Shown here: in pieces, positions 7,802 through 19,200 of the stretch
How positions within the stretch are numbered: the first letter of the stretch is position 1
Layout of the letters: every line of letters starts with the position of its first letter
Assembly (NCBI GenBank): GCA_037444305.1
Contig: JBBIMP010000027.1
Location: 1 to 64,000, forward strand
Length of the DNA stretch: 64,000 nucleotides
Source of the DNA: JBBIMP01 sp037444305
GTDB lineage: Bacteria > Acidobacteriota > UBA6911
Direction: 5' to 3'
The notes under the pieces: generated by a model
What the model was told of the DNA's origin: nothing
Seen by the model: the letters and a program-made list of their open reading frames with translations, nothing else
Database searches by the model: none
Made by a program: the position numbers and the translations under genes

Positions 7802-10800
7802 GAATCTGCGGCCGGAGGAGTTTCACAGGACGACCCTGCTGTTTGTTCAGCTCTTTGCAGCCAGCGGCATTTTCGTCCTGGGCCGGACCGTCCGGGACAC
7901 GCTGTTCCTGAGCCGGTATCCCATAGACGTCCTGCCGTGGATGTTCGTTCTCTACGGCATAGCAGCCTCTCTGACCGCACTCATCTATGGCCGCTATGCG
8001 GATCGCGTCTCCCGCTCGACCCTGCTGCATACGACCGCCGCCGCCGGCATCATCAGCTACGCGGCCGTCTGGGTGTTGATCGCCGCCGGGATCTCCTGGG
8101 TCTACCCGTTTTTCTACGTCTGGGCCGAAGTTGTGGCCAACCTGTTCCTGCTCGAGTTCTGGACGCTGGCATCGGACTTCGATCCTCCCCGCGAAGCGCG
8201 GCGGCTCAACGCCACCATCGGCGCGGCCCGTCCCCTGGGGATCATCTTCTTCGGCGCCGCCTCGGGCTCGGTCGTGCAGTGGATCGGCACGGGTCAGTTG
8301 CTCTTCGTCCTGATCCTGCTGATGGCTCTCTATGCCGGCTGCGTGCATCAGCTCAGGCACGTGCCCAGGTATTCACCCGCGGTACCTCTGCGGGATTTTG
8401 CGCCGCGTCCCGGCGGACCGCCGCACCCGCGCGAGCGCGGCTACTTCGGGGTCCTGTCCGGGCTCATCCTGGTGATGTTCGTGACGCTCACGCTGGGCGA
8501 CTACCAGTTCAAGGTGATCGCTTCAAATGCCTACACCGAGGATGCGCTGGCGCAGTTTTTCGGATTCTTTTATGCCGTGGTCGGCTTTCTGTCGGTCCTG
8601 TTTCAGCTCTTTGCCACGCCGCGCATCCTCTCCAGGCTGGGCGTCGGCCCGGCTCTGGCCGTCATGCCAGGGGTGTTCGGCACGGCGAGCCTGTTCCTCC
8701 TGGGTTGGCCGTGCCTGCCGGCCGCCGCGGTCATGAAATTTTCCGACAACGGCCTGCAGTTCACCCTGCACGACACGGCCATGCAGTCGCTCTACGCTCC
8801 CTTTTCCTCCGGCCGCCGTGCCCGCGTGCGCGGCTTCCTGGAGGGAGCCGTGAAACCGCTTTCCTACGGTGCGGGCGGCCTGGCGCTGGTGTTTCTGGTC
8901 GCGCACGGCTTATCGGTGCGCGACCTGTGTCTTGTCACCGTTTCGTTTGCCTTCCTCTGGCTGTGCCTCATCCCTCTGATCCGCAGGCGCTACCTGCAGC
9001 TGCTCGAGATGGGTTTGGCGGGTCCCATGGCCTCTCAGCTGTTCGACGAGCCCTTCGTCCTGGGCAGCGCCGAGCGACGGATCCTGATCGAGAAACTCCG
9101 TTCCCCGGATCCGAACATCGCCATGCTGGCGCTGGAACAGATGCGGGGGGACGATTCCGATGAATTCCGCCGGGCGCTCGTCAGCCTGGCCGGACACCCG
9201 GAGCCCCGCCTGAGAACCCGGGCCGTTCAGATGCTGGATCCCCTCTGCGCGGGCGGCCAGAGCCGGCTCTTCAGCGACGCACTGCAGGATCCGGAACCCG
9301 CTGTGCGCAGCGCCGCCGTCAGCGCGCTCGCCCGTATCAGCGGCAATGAGCAGCCGGAACCGATCCTCCGCCGGATGGCCGACGAGAGCGAGGAGGTGAG
9401 CGGCGCCGCCCTGGCCGGTCTCCTGCTCCACGGCGGGGTCGAGGGGAGCACGCGGGCGGGAATCCGCATGCTGGAGCTGCGCGACTCGATCGATTTGATG
9501 GACCGCCGCCAGGCCTGCGCCGTGCTCGCGCAACTCGGCCGCCGATCCTACCTCTCGCTGCTCAAACTGATGCGCGACGAGAGCCCGCGGGTTCGCCGCG
9601 CCGCTGTACGCGCGGCGGCCGCGACCGGAGACGGCCGCCTGGTGCCGCTGATTGTCCGCGCGTTGCGCGATCCATCCACGCGCAAAACCGCTCTGGCCGC
9701 ACTGGCGGCCGTCGGCGAACCGGCCGTCGCCGCGATCGGGGAAGCGCTGCGGGATTATTCCCTGCCGCGTGCCGTTCGCCTCGAACTGCCGCGCATTCTC
9801 GGCGGTATCATCGCGGGCTCGGCCCAGAAGGTTCTGGAAGAGCACCTGGAGAATCCGGACAGCCACCTGCGGCTGAGAACGTTTTCCTCGCTGAGCAGGC
9901 TCCGCCACAAGCTGGGCCGGGCACCGATCCCCCCGCGGCAGCTGGCGCCGCGGATTCAACGGGAATCCATCGAAGCCTTCGGCAACATCCAGGGCTGGGC
10001 CGCCGCCCGTGACCGGTTCCAAACCGAGCTGCTGGACGAAGAGATGCTTTTCCGCGCCCGCCGTGCGGAGCGTCGCATCCTCCGCCTGCTCGGCATGACG
10101 TGCGATCTGCTGCAGATAGACCGGATCGTCGAGGCGCTGGATGAACCCTCGTCGAGGGCCCAGGCCCTCGAAACCCTCGATGCCCTGCTGCCCGCCACAC
10201 TGCGCAACCTGGTGTTTCCGCTGCTCGAATACCGCTCCGCTCCGGAAACGGGCCTTCCGGTCCCCAACCCTTCCCTGTGCCTGCTGCCGCCGGTTGAATA
10301 CATGCTGCTGCAGGCGCATCACCCCAATCCTTACGTCGTGTTGCTCGCACTGGACTCCCTGGCGCGGGCCGGCGAGAAGACCGCGGTCCCTGCGGCCGAA
10401 AAGGCGCTCGAGCATGCCGACCCGCTGGTTCGGGAGGCGGGGCTGCGGGCGCTGCTTGCGCTGGCCCCGGAACGGGCACGCGTCAGAGCCCACGCCTTGT
10501 TGCACGATGCGGATTCCAATGTCGTATGCTGGGCCGAATACGCGGCGGCTGGTCGCGAACGCCCGCCGCAGCGGCGCGTCGCATCCCTGGAGGAGATCGC
10601 CATGTACGGAACCGTCGAAAAGATACTCTGGCTCAAGGCCGCCCCGCTGTTCGCAGGGCTGTCGGGAGAGGATCTGGCCCCCCTTGCCAGGGTGGCCGAG
10701 GTCATCACCCTGGCCCCCGGCCAGATGGTGTTCACCGAGGGCTCTCCCAGCGACCATCTGTATGTCGTCATCCGCGGCCTGGTGGCGCTGGAAAGCCACG

Positions 10801-11054
10801 GCCGGGAATTGCGGCGAATCGCCCCGATTCACACGCTGGGCGAGCTGGAGGTTCTGGACCGCGGCCCTGAGGACACCTCGGCGCGCGTCCTGGAGGAGGC
10901 CCTCCTGCTCCGGATCGGGGAGGAAGAGTTCTTCGAGGTTCTGCACGAGCAGCCCGAGATTGCCGAGGCGCTCATCCGGATACTTGCGGGTCAGGTACGG
11001 GAGGCCCACCAGCGCCTGCTTTCCCTGCCCGCCCCGGCATCGAGGGTTGAATGA
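7749..11054 (+). CDS. Npt1/ADP-ATP-carrier-like transporter fused to HEAT repeats and a cNMP-binding-like domain
   Basis: 1101 residues in three parts. Residues 1-410 form a polytopic membrane domain of about 10-12 helices. It resembles the Npt1/TLC nucleotide-transporter group of the major facilitator superfamily (for example LLFVQLFAASGIFVLGRTVR). Residues 430-930 are helical HEAT/PBS-lyase-type repeats rich in LRDPSTRKTALAAL-like units. Residues 945-1090 form a CRP-type cyclic-nucleotide-binding domain with LAPGQMVFTEGSPSDHLY and a GELEVLDRGPED loop. The Arg that normally contacts the cyclic phosphate is not in its usual place (TSA instead of RSA), so ligand binding is doubtful. Such fusions are known for environmental bacteria; substrate and role are not established. 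The ATG lies in the duplicated 55-mer at the scaffold gap and has no clear ribosome-binding site. Confidence 0.8.
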   Translation: MNQLATPAAGDNRSLRLLNLRPEEFHRTTLLFVQLFAASGIFVLGRTVRDTLFLSRYPIDVLPWMFVLYGIAASLTALIYGRYADRVSRSTLLHTTAAAGIISYAAVWVLIAAGISWVYPFFYVWAEVVANLFLLEFWTLASDFDPPREARRLNATIGAARPLGIIFFGAASGSVVQWIGTGQLLFVLILLMALYAGCVHQLRHVPRYSPAVPLRDFAPRPGGPPHPRERGYFGVLSGLILVMFVTLTLGDYQFKVIASNAYTEDALAQFFGFFYAVVGFLSVLFQLFATPRILSRLGVGPALAVMPGVFGTASLFLLGWPCLPAAAVMKFSDNGLQFTLHDTAMQSLYAPFSSGRRARVRGFLEGAVKPLSYGAGGLALVFLVAHGLSVRDLCLVTVSFAFLWLCLIPLIRRRYLQLLEMGLAGPMASQLFDEPFVLGSAERRILIEKLRSPDPNIAMLALEQMRGDDSDEFRRALVSLAGHPEPRLRTRAVQMLDPLCAGGQSRLFSDALQDPEPAVRSAAVSALARISGNEQPEPILRRMADESEEVSGAALAGLLLHGGVEGSTRAGIRMLELRDSIDLMDRRQACAVLAQLGRRSYLSLLKLMRDESPRVRRAAVRAAAATGDGRLVPLIVRALRDPSTRKTALAALAAVGEPAVAAIGEALRDYSLPRAVRLELPRILGGIIAGSAQKVLEEHLENPDSHLRLRTFSSLSRLRHKLGRAPIPPRQLAPRIQRESIEAFGNIQGWAAARDRFQTELLDEEMLFRARRAERRILRLLGMTCDLLQIDRIVEALDEPSSRAQALETLDALLPATLRNLVFPLLEYRSAPETGLPVPNPSLCLLPPVEYMLLQAHHPNPYVVLLALDSLARAGEKTAVPAAEKALEHADPLVREAGLRALLALAPERARVRAHALLHDADSNVVCWAEYAAAGRERPPQRRVASLEEIAMYGTVEKILWLKAAPLFAGLSGEDLAPLARVAEVITLAPGQMVFTEGSPSDHLYVVIRGLVALESHGRELRRIAPIHTLGELEVLDRGPEDTSARVLEEALLLRIGEEEFFEVLHEQPEIAEALIRILAGQVREAHQRLLSLPAPASRVE

Positions 11055-11137
11055 CGACGGGTCCCTTGCCAAGGCACCCCACCAAGGGTTACCGTAATGT
11101 GGCGGCTATGCTGACAACTGACGGAGAATAGAACGAA

Positions 11138-11632
11138 TTGGTTTTAAAGTTTTTTGCAATTGCGCCCTTCCTGAACCCGGTAGGGGCGGCCGCCCAGATG
11201 GACCAGGCCGCGGATCCGCCCGTAATGCAGCTTTTTTCCGCCAAGAAGTACGCACAATACCAAAGCAAACCGAAATACAAGGACAGGCTGGATATCTACC
11301 GCGAGGTGCTCGACGACCAGATCACGGAGGTCCGATCCCGCCTCAAGAAGCTGGAACTCGGCAACGCCGCGGAGATTCTCGGGCAGATGCGGGCAGTCAC
11401 CCGGCACGCAATGGCCGAGCCGAGCAGAGAGTCGGCCAGCGCCAAGGACCTTCGTTCCACGCAGGTCAGGAAGCTCGAGATCCGAATCCGCAAGATCGTG
11501 GGGATCCTGGATGATCTCAGGCTCAGTGTGCCCTACGACTATCGCGCGGGTTTCGAGGTGACCTCCGCCGAACTGGAGAAGCTGCGCGACCAGCTGTTGA
11601 AGCAGCTCTTCGACCGAGGTTCCGAAGAGTGA
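11138..11632 (+). CDS. Small exported helical protein, unknown function
   Basis: 164 residues if started at the TTG at 11138, which gives a signal-peptide-like start (LKFFAIAPFLNPVGAAAQ). An ATG at 11198 would give a 144-residue protein without the signal. The mature part is charged and mostly helical, with heptad-like stretches (TEVRSRLKKLELGNAAEIL and VRKLEIRIRKIVGILDDL), suggesting a helical bundle. No family was recognised. It follows the Npt1-like gene by 83 bases on the same strand, with an off-consensus GGAG 13 bases before the TTG. Confidence 0.6.
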   Translation: MVLKFFAIAPFLNPVGAAAQMDQAADPPVMQLFSAKKYAQYQSKPKYKDRLDIYREVLDDQITEVRSRLKKLELGNAAEILGQMRAVTRHAMAEPSRESASAKDLRSTQVRKLEIRIRKIVGILDDLRLSVPYDYRAGFEVTSAELEKLRDQLLKQLFDRGSEE

Positions 11633-11719
11633 TCCCTTCCCACGCCGCACCGGATTGTCCTGGAATTCATTGATTGCTCAGCCAAGGAAGCCGCGGCAGG
11701 GATAGGGTGCGTCGAGGGT

Positions 11720-11950
11720 TCAGCCGCCCTGTCCGCCTTCCTTCTGGCCGTAATATTCGGCCAGGACCACCCTCACCGCCTGCTTCAGTTCCTCCCGCCG
11801 GCCGGAGTCGAACTGGAGGCGGAGCGGGCGGCCGGTCTGCCCGAAATTCAGCGTCTGGTGCGGGTAGGGGATCTCGATCTGAAAGTAGGGCACTTGTTCC
11901 AGCATTTTTCGGCCCGTCTTCAAGTGCGACCGGAGATTCCACAACCCCAT
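11720..11950 (-). CDS. Short unknown protein
   Basis: 76 residues from the ATG at 11950. The composition is protein-like (MLEQVPYFQIEIPYP, then LRLQFDSGRREELKQAV, ending in AEYYGQKEGGQGG) and differs from the opposite-strand shadows. No family was recognised and no good ribosome-binding site is visible. It lies divergent to the truncated yihY, whose start is 55 bases away. It could be a real small cytoplasmic protein or a chance frame. Confidence 0.45.
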   Translation of the reverse strand: MGLWNLRSHLKTGRKMLEQVPYFQIEIPYPHQTLNFGQTGRPLRLQFDSGRREELKQAVRVVLAEYYGQKEGGQGG

Positions 11951-12005
11951 GGTCAGGGCGGCGTTGTGTAAAATCGAACTTCCGGCACTGCGGGGAGAAT
12001 ACACT

Positions 12006-12386
12006 ATGAGGCGAGCCAGGCGCGGTCCGTCCTCGCCGAAGCCGAGTACGATTCTCCAGCTGAGCGCAGCCTCCTTCGGTCGGCTGCTGCACACCGCGGG
12101 ACCCACGCACGCAGCTGCGGTATCCTTCTACGCCATCTTCTCGATTTTCCCCTTGCTCCTCCTGCTGGCCGGCGCGCTCGGCTTTTTTGCCGAGCCCGAG
12201 GCCACGCAGCGCCGGGTGCTTGAAGTCGCCGGCCAGTATCTCCCGGCCGGCTCCCGGGCTTTTCTCAGGGAGAACATCCGCTCCATCGTGGAGGCGCGGG
12301 GCCCCTTAAGCATATTCAGCCTCGCAGGGCTGCTCTGGTCCGCCACCCTGATGTTCGACGCGATCATCGAAGCGGTGAACGCAGCA
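12006..12386 (+). pseudogene. N-terminal fragment of a YihY/BrkB-family membrane protein
   Basis: From the ATG at 12006 (GGGGAG 8 bases upstream) about 127 residues match the start of the YihY/UPF0761 family. The typical motif AAAVSFYAIFSIFPLLLLL is followed by RAFLRENIRSIVEARG and SLAGLLWSATLMFDAIIEAVN. Family members are about 280-300 residues with six helices. Here the match stops abruptly near AVNAA, and the frame runs on to 12803 through unrelated sequence and over the next gene. The 3' half has been lost, probably by a deletion that joined the fragment to the upstream region of the TPR gene. A residual short product is possible but unlikely to work. Confidence 0.75.
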
Positions 12387-12579
12387 CAAGCGCGAGCAGA
12401 ATTGCGGTTGGTTGCTTCGCTGCCTGCCTTGGACTACGCTTATCCCATAAAATACATGTATTGCAACCGGGCCGGTGAAACTAGTGCCCGGCGTTTTCAT
12501 CTAGGCATTGCAGGCGGACGCAAGGGCGGCGGATTCGCCGGCGGACGCTGCAACTGCCAGGCGAAGGGAGTTACAAGCC

Positions 12580-13200
12580 ATGAGCATGCGTATCTTTGTG
12601 CCGTTCCTCCTGGCAGTGATCTTGTGCGCCGCAGGCGCGGTCGCGGACCAGGAACAGCTGAATCAGGCCCGCGGCCTCATAAAGGAAAGGAAATTCAAGG
12701 AGGCGGAGCCGCTTCTGCGGGAGGCCCTCGCCGACGATCCGGACCACGGGGAGGCAAACTACCTCCTGGGATTGAGCCTGCTCGAGCAGGAGCGCCTGGA
12801 TGAAGCAGAACAGGCCTTTCTGAAGGCGGAGAAGGCGGATCCGAAGTCTGCTGAGGCGCAAGTAGGACTTGGGCGGGTCTACACCGAGCAGAAGCAGTTG
12901 GCCAAGGCCAAGACCGCCCTCGACCGGGCCCACGCGCTGAATCCGCAGAACCCGGACGTTCACTTTGCCCGGGGAATCCTCGACGGGCACAACAAGGATT
13001 ACACATCCTCCGCCGCCAACATGGAGAGGGCCATCAAGCTGCGGCCGGCGGACGCTTACGCCCACTACTATGCGGGGCTGGCCTACAACCAGATCCGCAG
13101 GCCGGATAAGGTAGTGGAGCACTTCCAGGCTTTCCTGAAACTGGCGCCGAATGCTCCCGAAGCCGGGAAGGTGAGAAACCTTCTGCGAAACATCAGGTAG
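12580..13200 (+). CDS. Secreted TPR-repeat protein
   Basis: 206 residues. The ATG at 12580 gives a signal peptide (MSMRIFVPFLLAVILCAAGAVA), with GGGAG 9 bases upstream. The rest is four to five tetratricopeptide repeats (AEPLLREALADDPDHGEANYL, AEQAFLKAEKADPKSAEAQ, AKTALDRAHALNPQNPDVHF and later units). It is a periplasmic protein-interaction scaffold. It lies 63 bases upstream of the TamB-BamA fusion on the same strand, so a helper role in envelope assembly is possible but only inferred from position. Confidence 0.8.
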   Translation: MSMRIFVPFLLAVILCAAGAVADQEQLNQARGLIKERKFKEAEPLLREALADDPDHGEANYLLGLSLLEQERLDEAEQAFLKAEKADPKSAEAQVGLGRVYTEQKQLAKAKTALDRAHALNPQNPDVHFARGILDGHNKDYTSSAANMERAIKLRPADAYAHYYAGLAYNQIRRPDKVVEHFQAFLKLAPNAPEAGKVRNLLRNIR

Positions 13201-13263
13201 GCGCCCCCCTTCTTCGCTCCGGGCAACGGCGCGGGCGGGTGACGGGTTGCCGCCCGGACAGGG

Positions 13264-16200
13264 ATGGTTCATCCGGCTTTTCCAATGAAACTAAAGACCG
13301 GCTTAACGCTCGCGATTATCCCGGTGGCGGCTCTGGCGCTGGCGTTTATCGCCGGCCTGCTCCTCCTCCACTCGGCGTTTGGCCGTGCCTGCATCCTGAA
13401 GCAAGCGCAGCAGTACCTGGCGAGCGAGCTCGAAACGGACCTGCAGGCAGCCGCTTTCGATTTCAATCTCCTTACCGGCACAGTCGGAATGAAGGAAGTG
13501 TCGCTCACCTCGCGTCGCGCTTCCCTTCCCTCGTTTCTCACCGTGGAAGAGCTCTCGCTCGAGTTCGGGGTGGCGGCAGCAGTCAGGGGACGCCTTCTGC
13601 TCAGAGAGGGAACCTTGACCGGGCTGGCCGTGCGCCTCGTCACCGGCGAAGACGGCGGCTCGAACCTGCCGGATTTTTCCGCGCTGGCAGGCGCGCAGCC
13701 CGAAAGCGAAGCCGGTGTCGACGCCTTTCTGATCTCAAACCTGGAGATCTCCGGTTCTTCCTTCCTCTACGAAGACCGGAGAAACAAACTCCGGCTGGAG
13801 CTCCCCGGCTGGAGATTTGCCGTTGCCGGGCGCGACCGCGGCGCGTCGCACCGCGTGCTCCTGGAGTCCCTGCAGCAAGGGGCTTTGCAGTTCGATGACG
13901 ACACCATTGGCATTCGCAGACTCCATTTCGATGCCACCCTCTCCAACCGGACACTGCAGGTTGCGCGGCTCGAACTCGGTGCAGATGGGGCTCAGCTGCT
14001 CGCCTCCGGCTTCATCCCCGATCTCGCCGCCCCCGTGCTCGATTTCGAATACACCGGCGGTCTGGACCTCGAACACCTCGGCCGCTTTTTCGGCCTCGCC
14101 GGAGATCTGCAGGGAAAGGCAATGCTGCGGGGGACGGTCATGGGTCCGCCGGCACAGCCGCAGGTCGGAGCCACGCTGGCGGGCGAATCGCTGGATATAT
14201 TTGGATACCGGCAGGTGGACCTGGCAGCGGGCGTGTCATGGCGCACCGACAGCCTCCGGCTGACGGTGACTGCGTTATCCGCGCGTTCCCCAGCCGGTTC
14301 CGTCGCTGGAACAGGCAGCTTCGATTTCAAGGGTGAAGATCCGCTTTTTCGTCTGCAGCTGGAGCCGGCCGGCCTGGATCTGCATCCGCTCACGCGGCGC
14401 CTCGGCCTCCCGGTCGCGATCGCAAGCCGCGCCTCGGGCCGCCTGTCGGCATCCTGGAGCGGAACCGATTTCGCCGGGCTGGAAGGATCCTCCAACCTCG
14501 CCCTGCGTGCCGAATCGGCCCGTGGCACCCCAAAAGACCTCCCCGTCGGGGCCGATCTCCGCCTGCTGAGCGGCAGGTCGGGTCACCTACTCTCCATTTC
14601 GGGCGCCGAGATTCTCGGAACATCCGTAGCCGGACAGATCCGTCTGGCGCCGGACTTGACGCTGGGCGGGATGCTCCGCGCCGAGGCCCATGATCTGCCT
14701 GCCGCACTGCAGCGGGCAGCTGCCCTGTTCGGCACCGCGGCCGACGGCTTTCCGGAAACGGGCAGCGCCGTGCTCGAGGCAGGCCTCGGAGGAACCATCG
14801 ACTCCCCGTCGGCGGCCATAGTTCTGCAGGCTGAGGATCTCCGGTATGGAAATGCCGACGGCATAAGCTTCCGCGCCCAGGGCGACCTGGATCTCTCCCG
14901 GCTACGGGTGCACGAGGGCCACGTCGAATGGGCGGGGCATGGCATGCTTTTTCGCGGGGAGGTGGGATTGACCGGGCCGGATCCCATGCTGGCGCTCGAG
15001 GCGTCGGCCGAGGGCGTCCCCGCCTCCTCCCTGGCGAAGGCACTGGGTCTGGACGCACCGATCGAAGGAGTGCTCGGGGCAAAAATCAAACTGTCGGGGA
15101 CGATGCAAAAACCGGCGGGTACGCTCGAGCTCACCGCGGAGGACCTTCTGGCCTATTCGGAGCCCTTGGGCAGGCTGTCGGCGGAAGCCGCTCTGGACGG
15201 GGACCGTCTCGAGGTGCTCGGCGTCGAGCTGCGGAAGCCCTCCGGCGGAAAGCCGGCCGGGCGGCTGGAGGCCAGCGGCACATGGTTGATCGGCGACGGC
15301 AGGTATACCCTGCGCGCCGAGGGACGGGATCTGCTTTTCGGCCACATGCAGCTGCCCGGCGATGTGACGGTCGCTGGAAGTCTGGGCTTTGTCCTGAACG
15401 GTTCGGGCAGCCTGGACCAGCCCTATCTCGAAACCCGAATGGCGTGGGACAATCTCCGCGTTCAGGAAAGAGATCTCGGTAATATCTCGCTCGAGGCGAA
15501 ACTCGGCGGCGGCGATGTCAATCTGAGCGCCCTGGCACCCGGGCTGAAACTCAGCGCGCAGGCGCGCGTTGAACTTGCGGTCCCTCACGCAGCCGAGATT
15601 GAAATCACCGCCGAGGATTCCGACCTTTCTGCATTGCAGCTTACCCCAGAAGCAGGCGGCCAACTGTCAGGGAGTCTGACCGGAACCTTGAAGGCATCGG
15701 GGAATCTCGAGCAGTGGACGTCGGGCCGGGCTTCGATGCGCATACGGGACCTCGTGTTGAAGCACGAAGGTCTGGAACTCCGCAACCAGGCTCCGCTGGC
15801 GGTCGATTACCTCGACGGCACGCTGGCTGTGCAGCCGGCGACGCTCGCTGTTGGCGAGGCCAGGCTGCATCTGGCCGGGAGCTTCCCGCTGCTGGCGTCG
15901 GCACCTCCCTCTTCCCTGGTAATCCGAGGCGAGACCGAGCTCGGAACCCTGGCGCGGATGATTCCCTCCGCCGCGCTGCCCGATGTCGGAGGACGCCTGC
16001 GGCTGGATGCGCGGATCGAGGGGAACGGCGGCCGCATCAATCCGATGGCCGAGATCCATCTGAGCGACGGCTTCGTCGATCCTCCCCAGTTGGGCAGTCC
16101 GTTGGCGAAACTCAATGCGCACTTCCGCGTTGCCGGCGGAGCCGTTGTGCTCGAGGGGGCGCAGGGGGAATGGGCGGGCGGCAGGTTTCGGGCATCGGGA

Positions 16201-19200
16201 GAACTGCCGCTGGGGCTCTTTTCCAACCTCGAAGCGTTGCGGGTGGAGAGACGCGAGGGCCCTGCGGTCTTCTCAGCGGAGCTTTCCGGTGTGCAGCTGG
16301 GATCACTGCCTGCGATGCCGGAGCAATTGAAGGGTGAGGTGTCCATTCGGGTTGAGGGTGAGGCGCGGAGTCCTGATGCGTCCGGCGTCCGGGGCACCGT
16401 CACCTTCGATGAGTTGCGGCTGCAGGCAGGGACCTATGAGCTGCGGCAGGAGGAACGGTCGCTGATCACCTTCGATGCCGGCGTCGCCAGGCTGGAGAGA
16501 TACACACTCCTCGGCCCCAAGACGCGAATCGAGGCTGCGGGGACGGCGGGATTTACGGGGGAAATGCCCCTGAATCTGAGGGCGACGGGCACCGCCGACG
16601 CCGGCGTCCTGGCTTTCATGCTGGAGGATGTCCGCGCTGCCGGCGATTCCCGGTTCGAGCTATCCGTAAAGGGCACCGCCGCCGCGCCCGAGATTACTGG
16701 TTTCGTCGAGACGGCAAAGGCGCAGCTTTCCCTCTCGACCCCTCGTCTGCAGGCGGACAACCTGGATCTGCGTCTGAATCTTTTCGGGACCGGGGCCGTC
16801 CTGGAGAGGCTGACGGGGAGCCTCAACGGCGGGACAATCACGGCCGGGGGAGAGATCGAGTACTCGGCCGCCGGCCTCGGACGAGTGGACCTCACGGCGT
16901 CGGCCTCAAATGTGTATTTGAACTACCCTTCGGGGCTCCGATCCTCCCTGGACGGTTCCATCGGTCTTCGGTCGCGGGATGAGTTCCTGGAGATCTGGGG
17001 AGCGCTGCACTTCCTCGAAGGCCTGTACACCGACCGCTTGGATCTCGAAGGCGAGCTGATCCGTTTTCTCCGCTCGGGCCGGCCGCAGGCTTTCGAGGAG
17101 GAACAGAGCCCGTTGCTGTCCAAGATCCGCTACAACGTCCTGATCGACACCGACAGCCCGCTGCTGGTGGACAACAACCTTGCCCGGCTCGCCATGAACG
17201 CCAATCTCAGGCTGTCCGGAACCTGGTACCGCCCCGTCATCATCGGGCGGCTCGGCCTGGAGGAGGGAGGAGAGCTATATCTCCGGGAGCGCGAGTACTT
17301 CATCGATCGCGGCGTCGTCGACTTTGCCAATCAGAGCAAGATCGAACCGTCGCTGGACATCCTTGCGCGGACGAAAGCGGAGGGGCAGGACATAGAGCTC
17401 AAGATCGCCGGCACCATCGACAATCTCCAGACCTCCCTGAGATCCCTGTCGAATCCCGAGCTCTCCGAACCCGATATCATCTCGCTGCTGCTCACGGGGC
17501 GCACGCTGGACGACTTTCGCGGCGCCGAGCTGAACGTGGCCACCGAGCAGGCTATGTCCTACTTCGCGGGCCGCGTCAGCGGCAGCCTCGCCAGGGGTGC
17601 GGAGCAAGCCCTCGGCCTGAGCCGCGTGCGCATCGAACCCAGCCTCATCGCCGCGGAATCGGACCCGGGGGCGAAGCTGACCATCGGGCAGGACATCACG
17701 CGCGACCTGCAGCTCGTCTATTCGATGGATCTCGTCAACAGCCAGAACCAGATCTGGATCGCCGACTACCGGCTCACGCCGCGGTTCGAAACGCGCGCGG
17801 TCAAGCAGGAGGACAACACCTATCGCTTCGAGATCCGGCACGACGTCCGCTTCGGCCGGCCGCTGTCCGCAGGGAAACAGGCTGCGGCCAGGGACCAAAC
17901 CTCGAGAAGGGTGGGTTCGTTCACCTTCGGCGGAGAGCGGATTCTGGGCGATGAAGAGATCATCAGGAAGGTCGGCGTCAAACCGGGAGACAAATACGAT
18001 TTCTTCAAGCTCCAGGACGGGATCGCGAAGCTGGAAAGTCTCTACCGCGGGCGGGGCTACCTGGAAACGCGGTTGCGCACAGAGCGCGCCCCGGCTGACG
18101 GCACCATCGACCTGACCCTCAACATTGAACCTGGCCCGGAGGTCGGTTTTGCCTTCGAGGGCGAGTACATTCCTGCCGGTGTGCGGGAAATCGCCGCCGC
18201 ATCCTGGCGGGAGGCGGTGTTCGACGCCCAGCGAGGCGAGAATGCGGTTTTGCGAATCCGGCGCCACCTCGTCAGAGACAAGCATTTCGGGGCCCGGGTG
18301 AGCTACAGGCTGGCGGAGTCCTCGTCGGCACGCAAGATGGTCGTCTTCCGTATCGATTCCGGGCCGAAATACTCTGCCGTGAACCTGGAATTCTCCGGCG
18401 CTTCCGGCGTGCCCCCTGCCCTGCTGAAGGATTCCCTGACCCGCGCCGGTCTTCTCGAAGATGTTTTCGTCCTGCCCGAGGCTGTGAGCGAATTCCTCGT
18501 CGGTTTCTACCGCGATCACGGCTACCTGGATGCGGCCATCGACCGGCCGGAGCCCGACCTGGATCCCGCTCAGGGGACGGGCCGCGTTGTCATTTCTGTT
18601 CGGGAGGGGCCGCTATACAGGATCGAAGCGGTCCGCCTGCAGGGAAATTCCGCCCACCTCGAGAGGGATTTGCGGGCTTTGCTCGGGCCCGTTGTGGGCC
18701 AACCGTACCGTCCGGAAGCGCTCAACCGGTCGATTGGCCAGCTGCAGGATTTCTACTGGAGGCGGGGATTCAGCGACGTCTCGGTCGACTACAGGCTGCT
18801 GAAGAACGCCGCCTCGGGATCCCTGGCGCTCCACTTCGAGATTAGCGAGAACCTCCAGGAGGTGGTCGAAGACATCGTGATTGACGGCCAGGAGCGTTCC
18901 GGCGCCGAGTTTGCCCGGAGCAAGCTGGAGATTGCAGTCGGCGATATCCTGAACTACGACCGGGTAAACCGGTCCCGCAAGAACCTGTACGACACGGGCG
19001 CCTATTCGCTCGTGGACCTGGAAGTCCGGAAGCTGCCGCTCGGCAGTCCGCCTGCGGGCTCCGGTCCACAGCGGCAGCCGGTCCAGTTGAATGTGAAACT
19101 GAGGGAGGTCAGCCCCTATGTCCTGCGCTACGGGGGCTCCTACGACACGGAGCGGGGACCGGGGGCAGTGGTCGAAGCCGCGAGACGCAATTTCCTGGGG

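Noticed and set aside
8910..11072. 720-codon open frame on the minus strand
   Set aside because: Shadow of the transporter fusion gene; the sense frame has clear domains.
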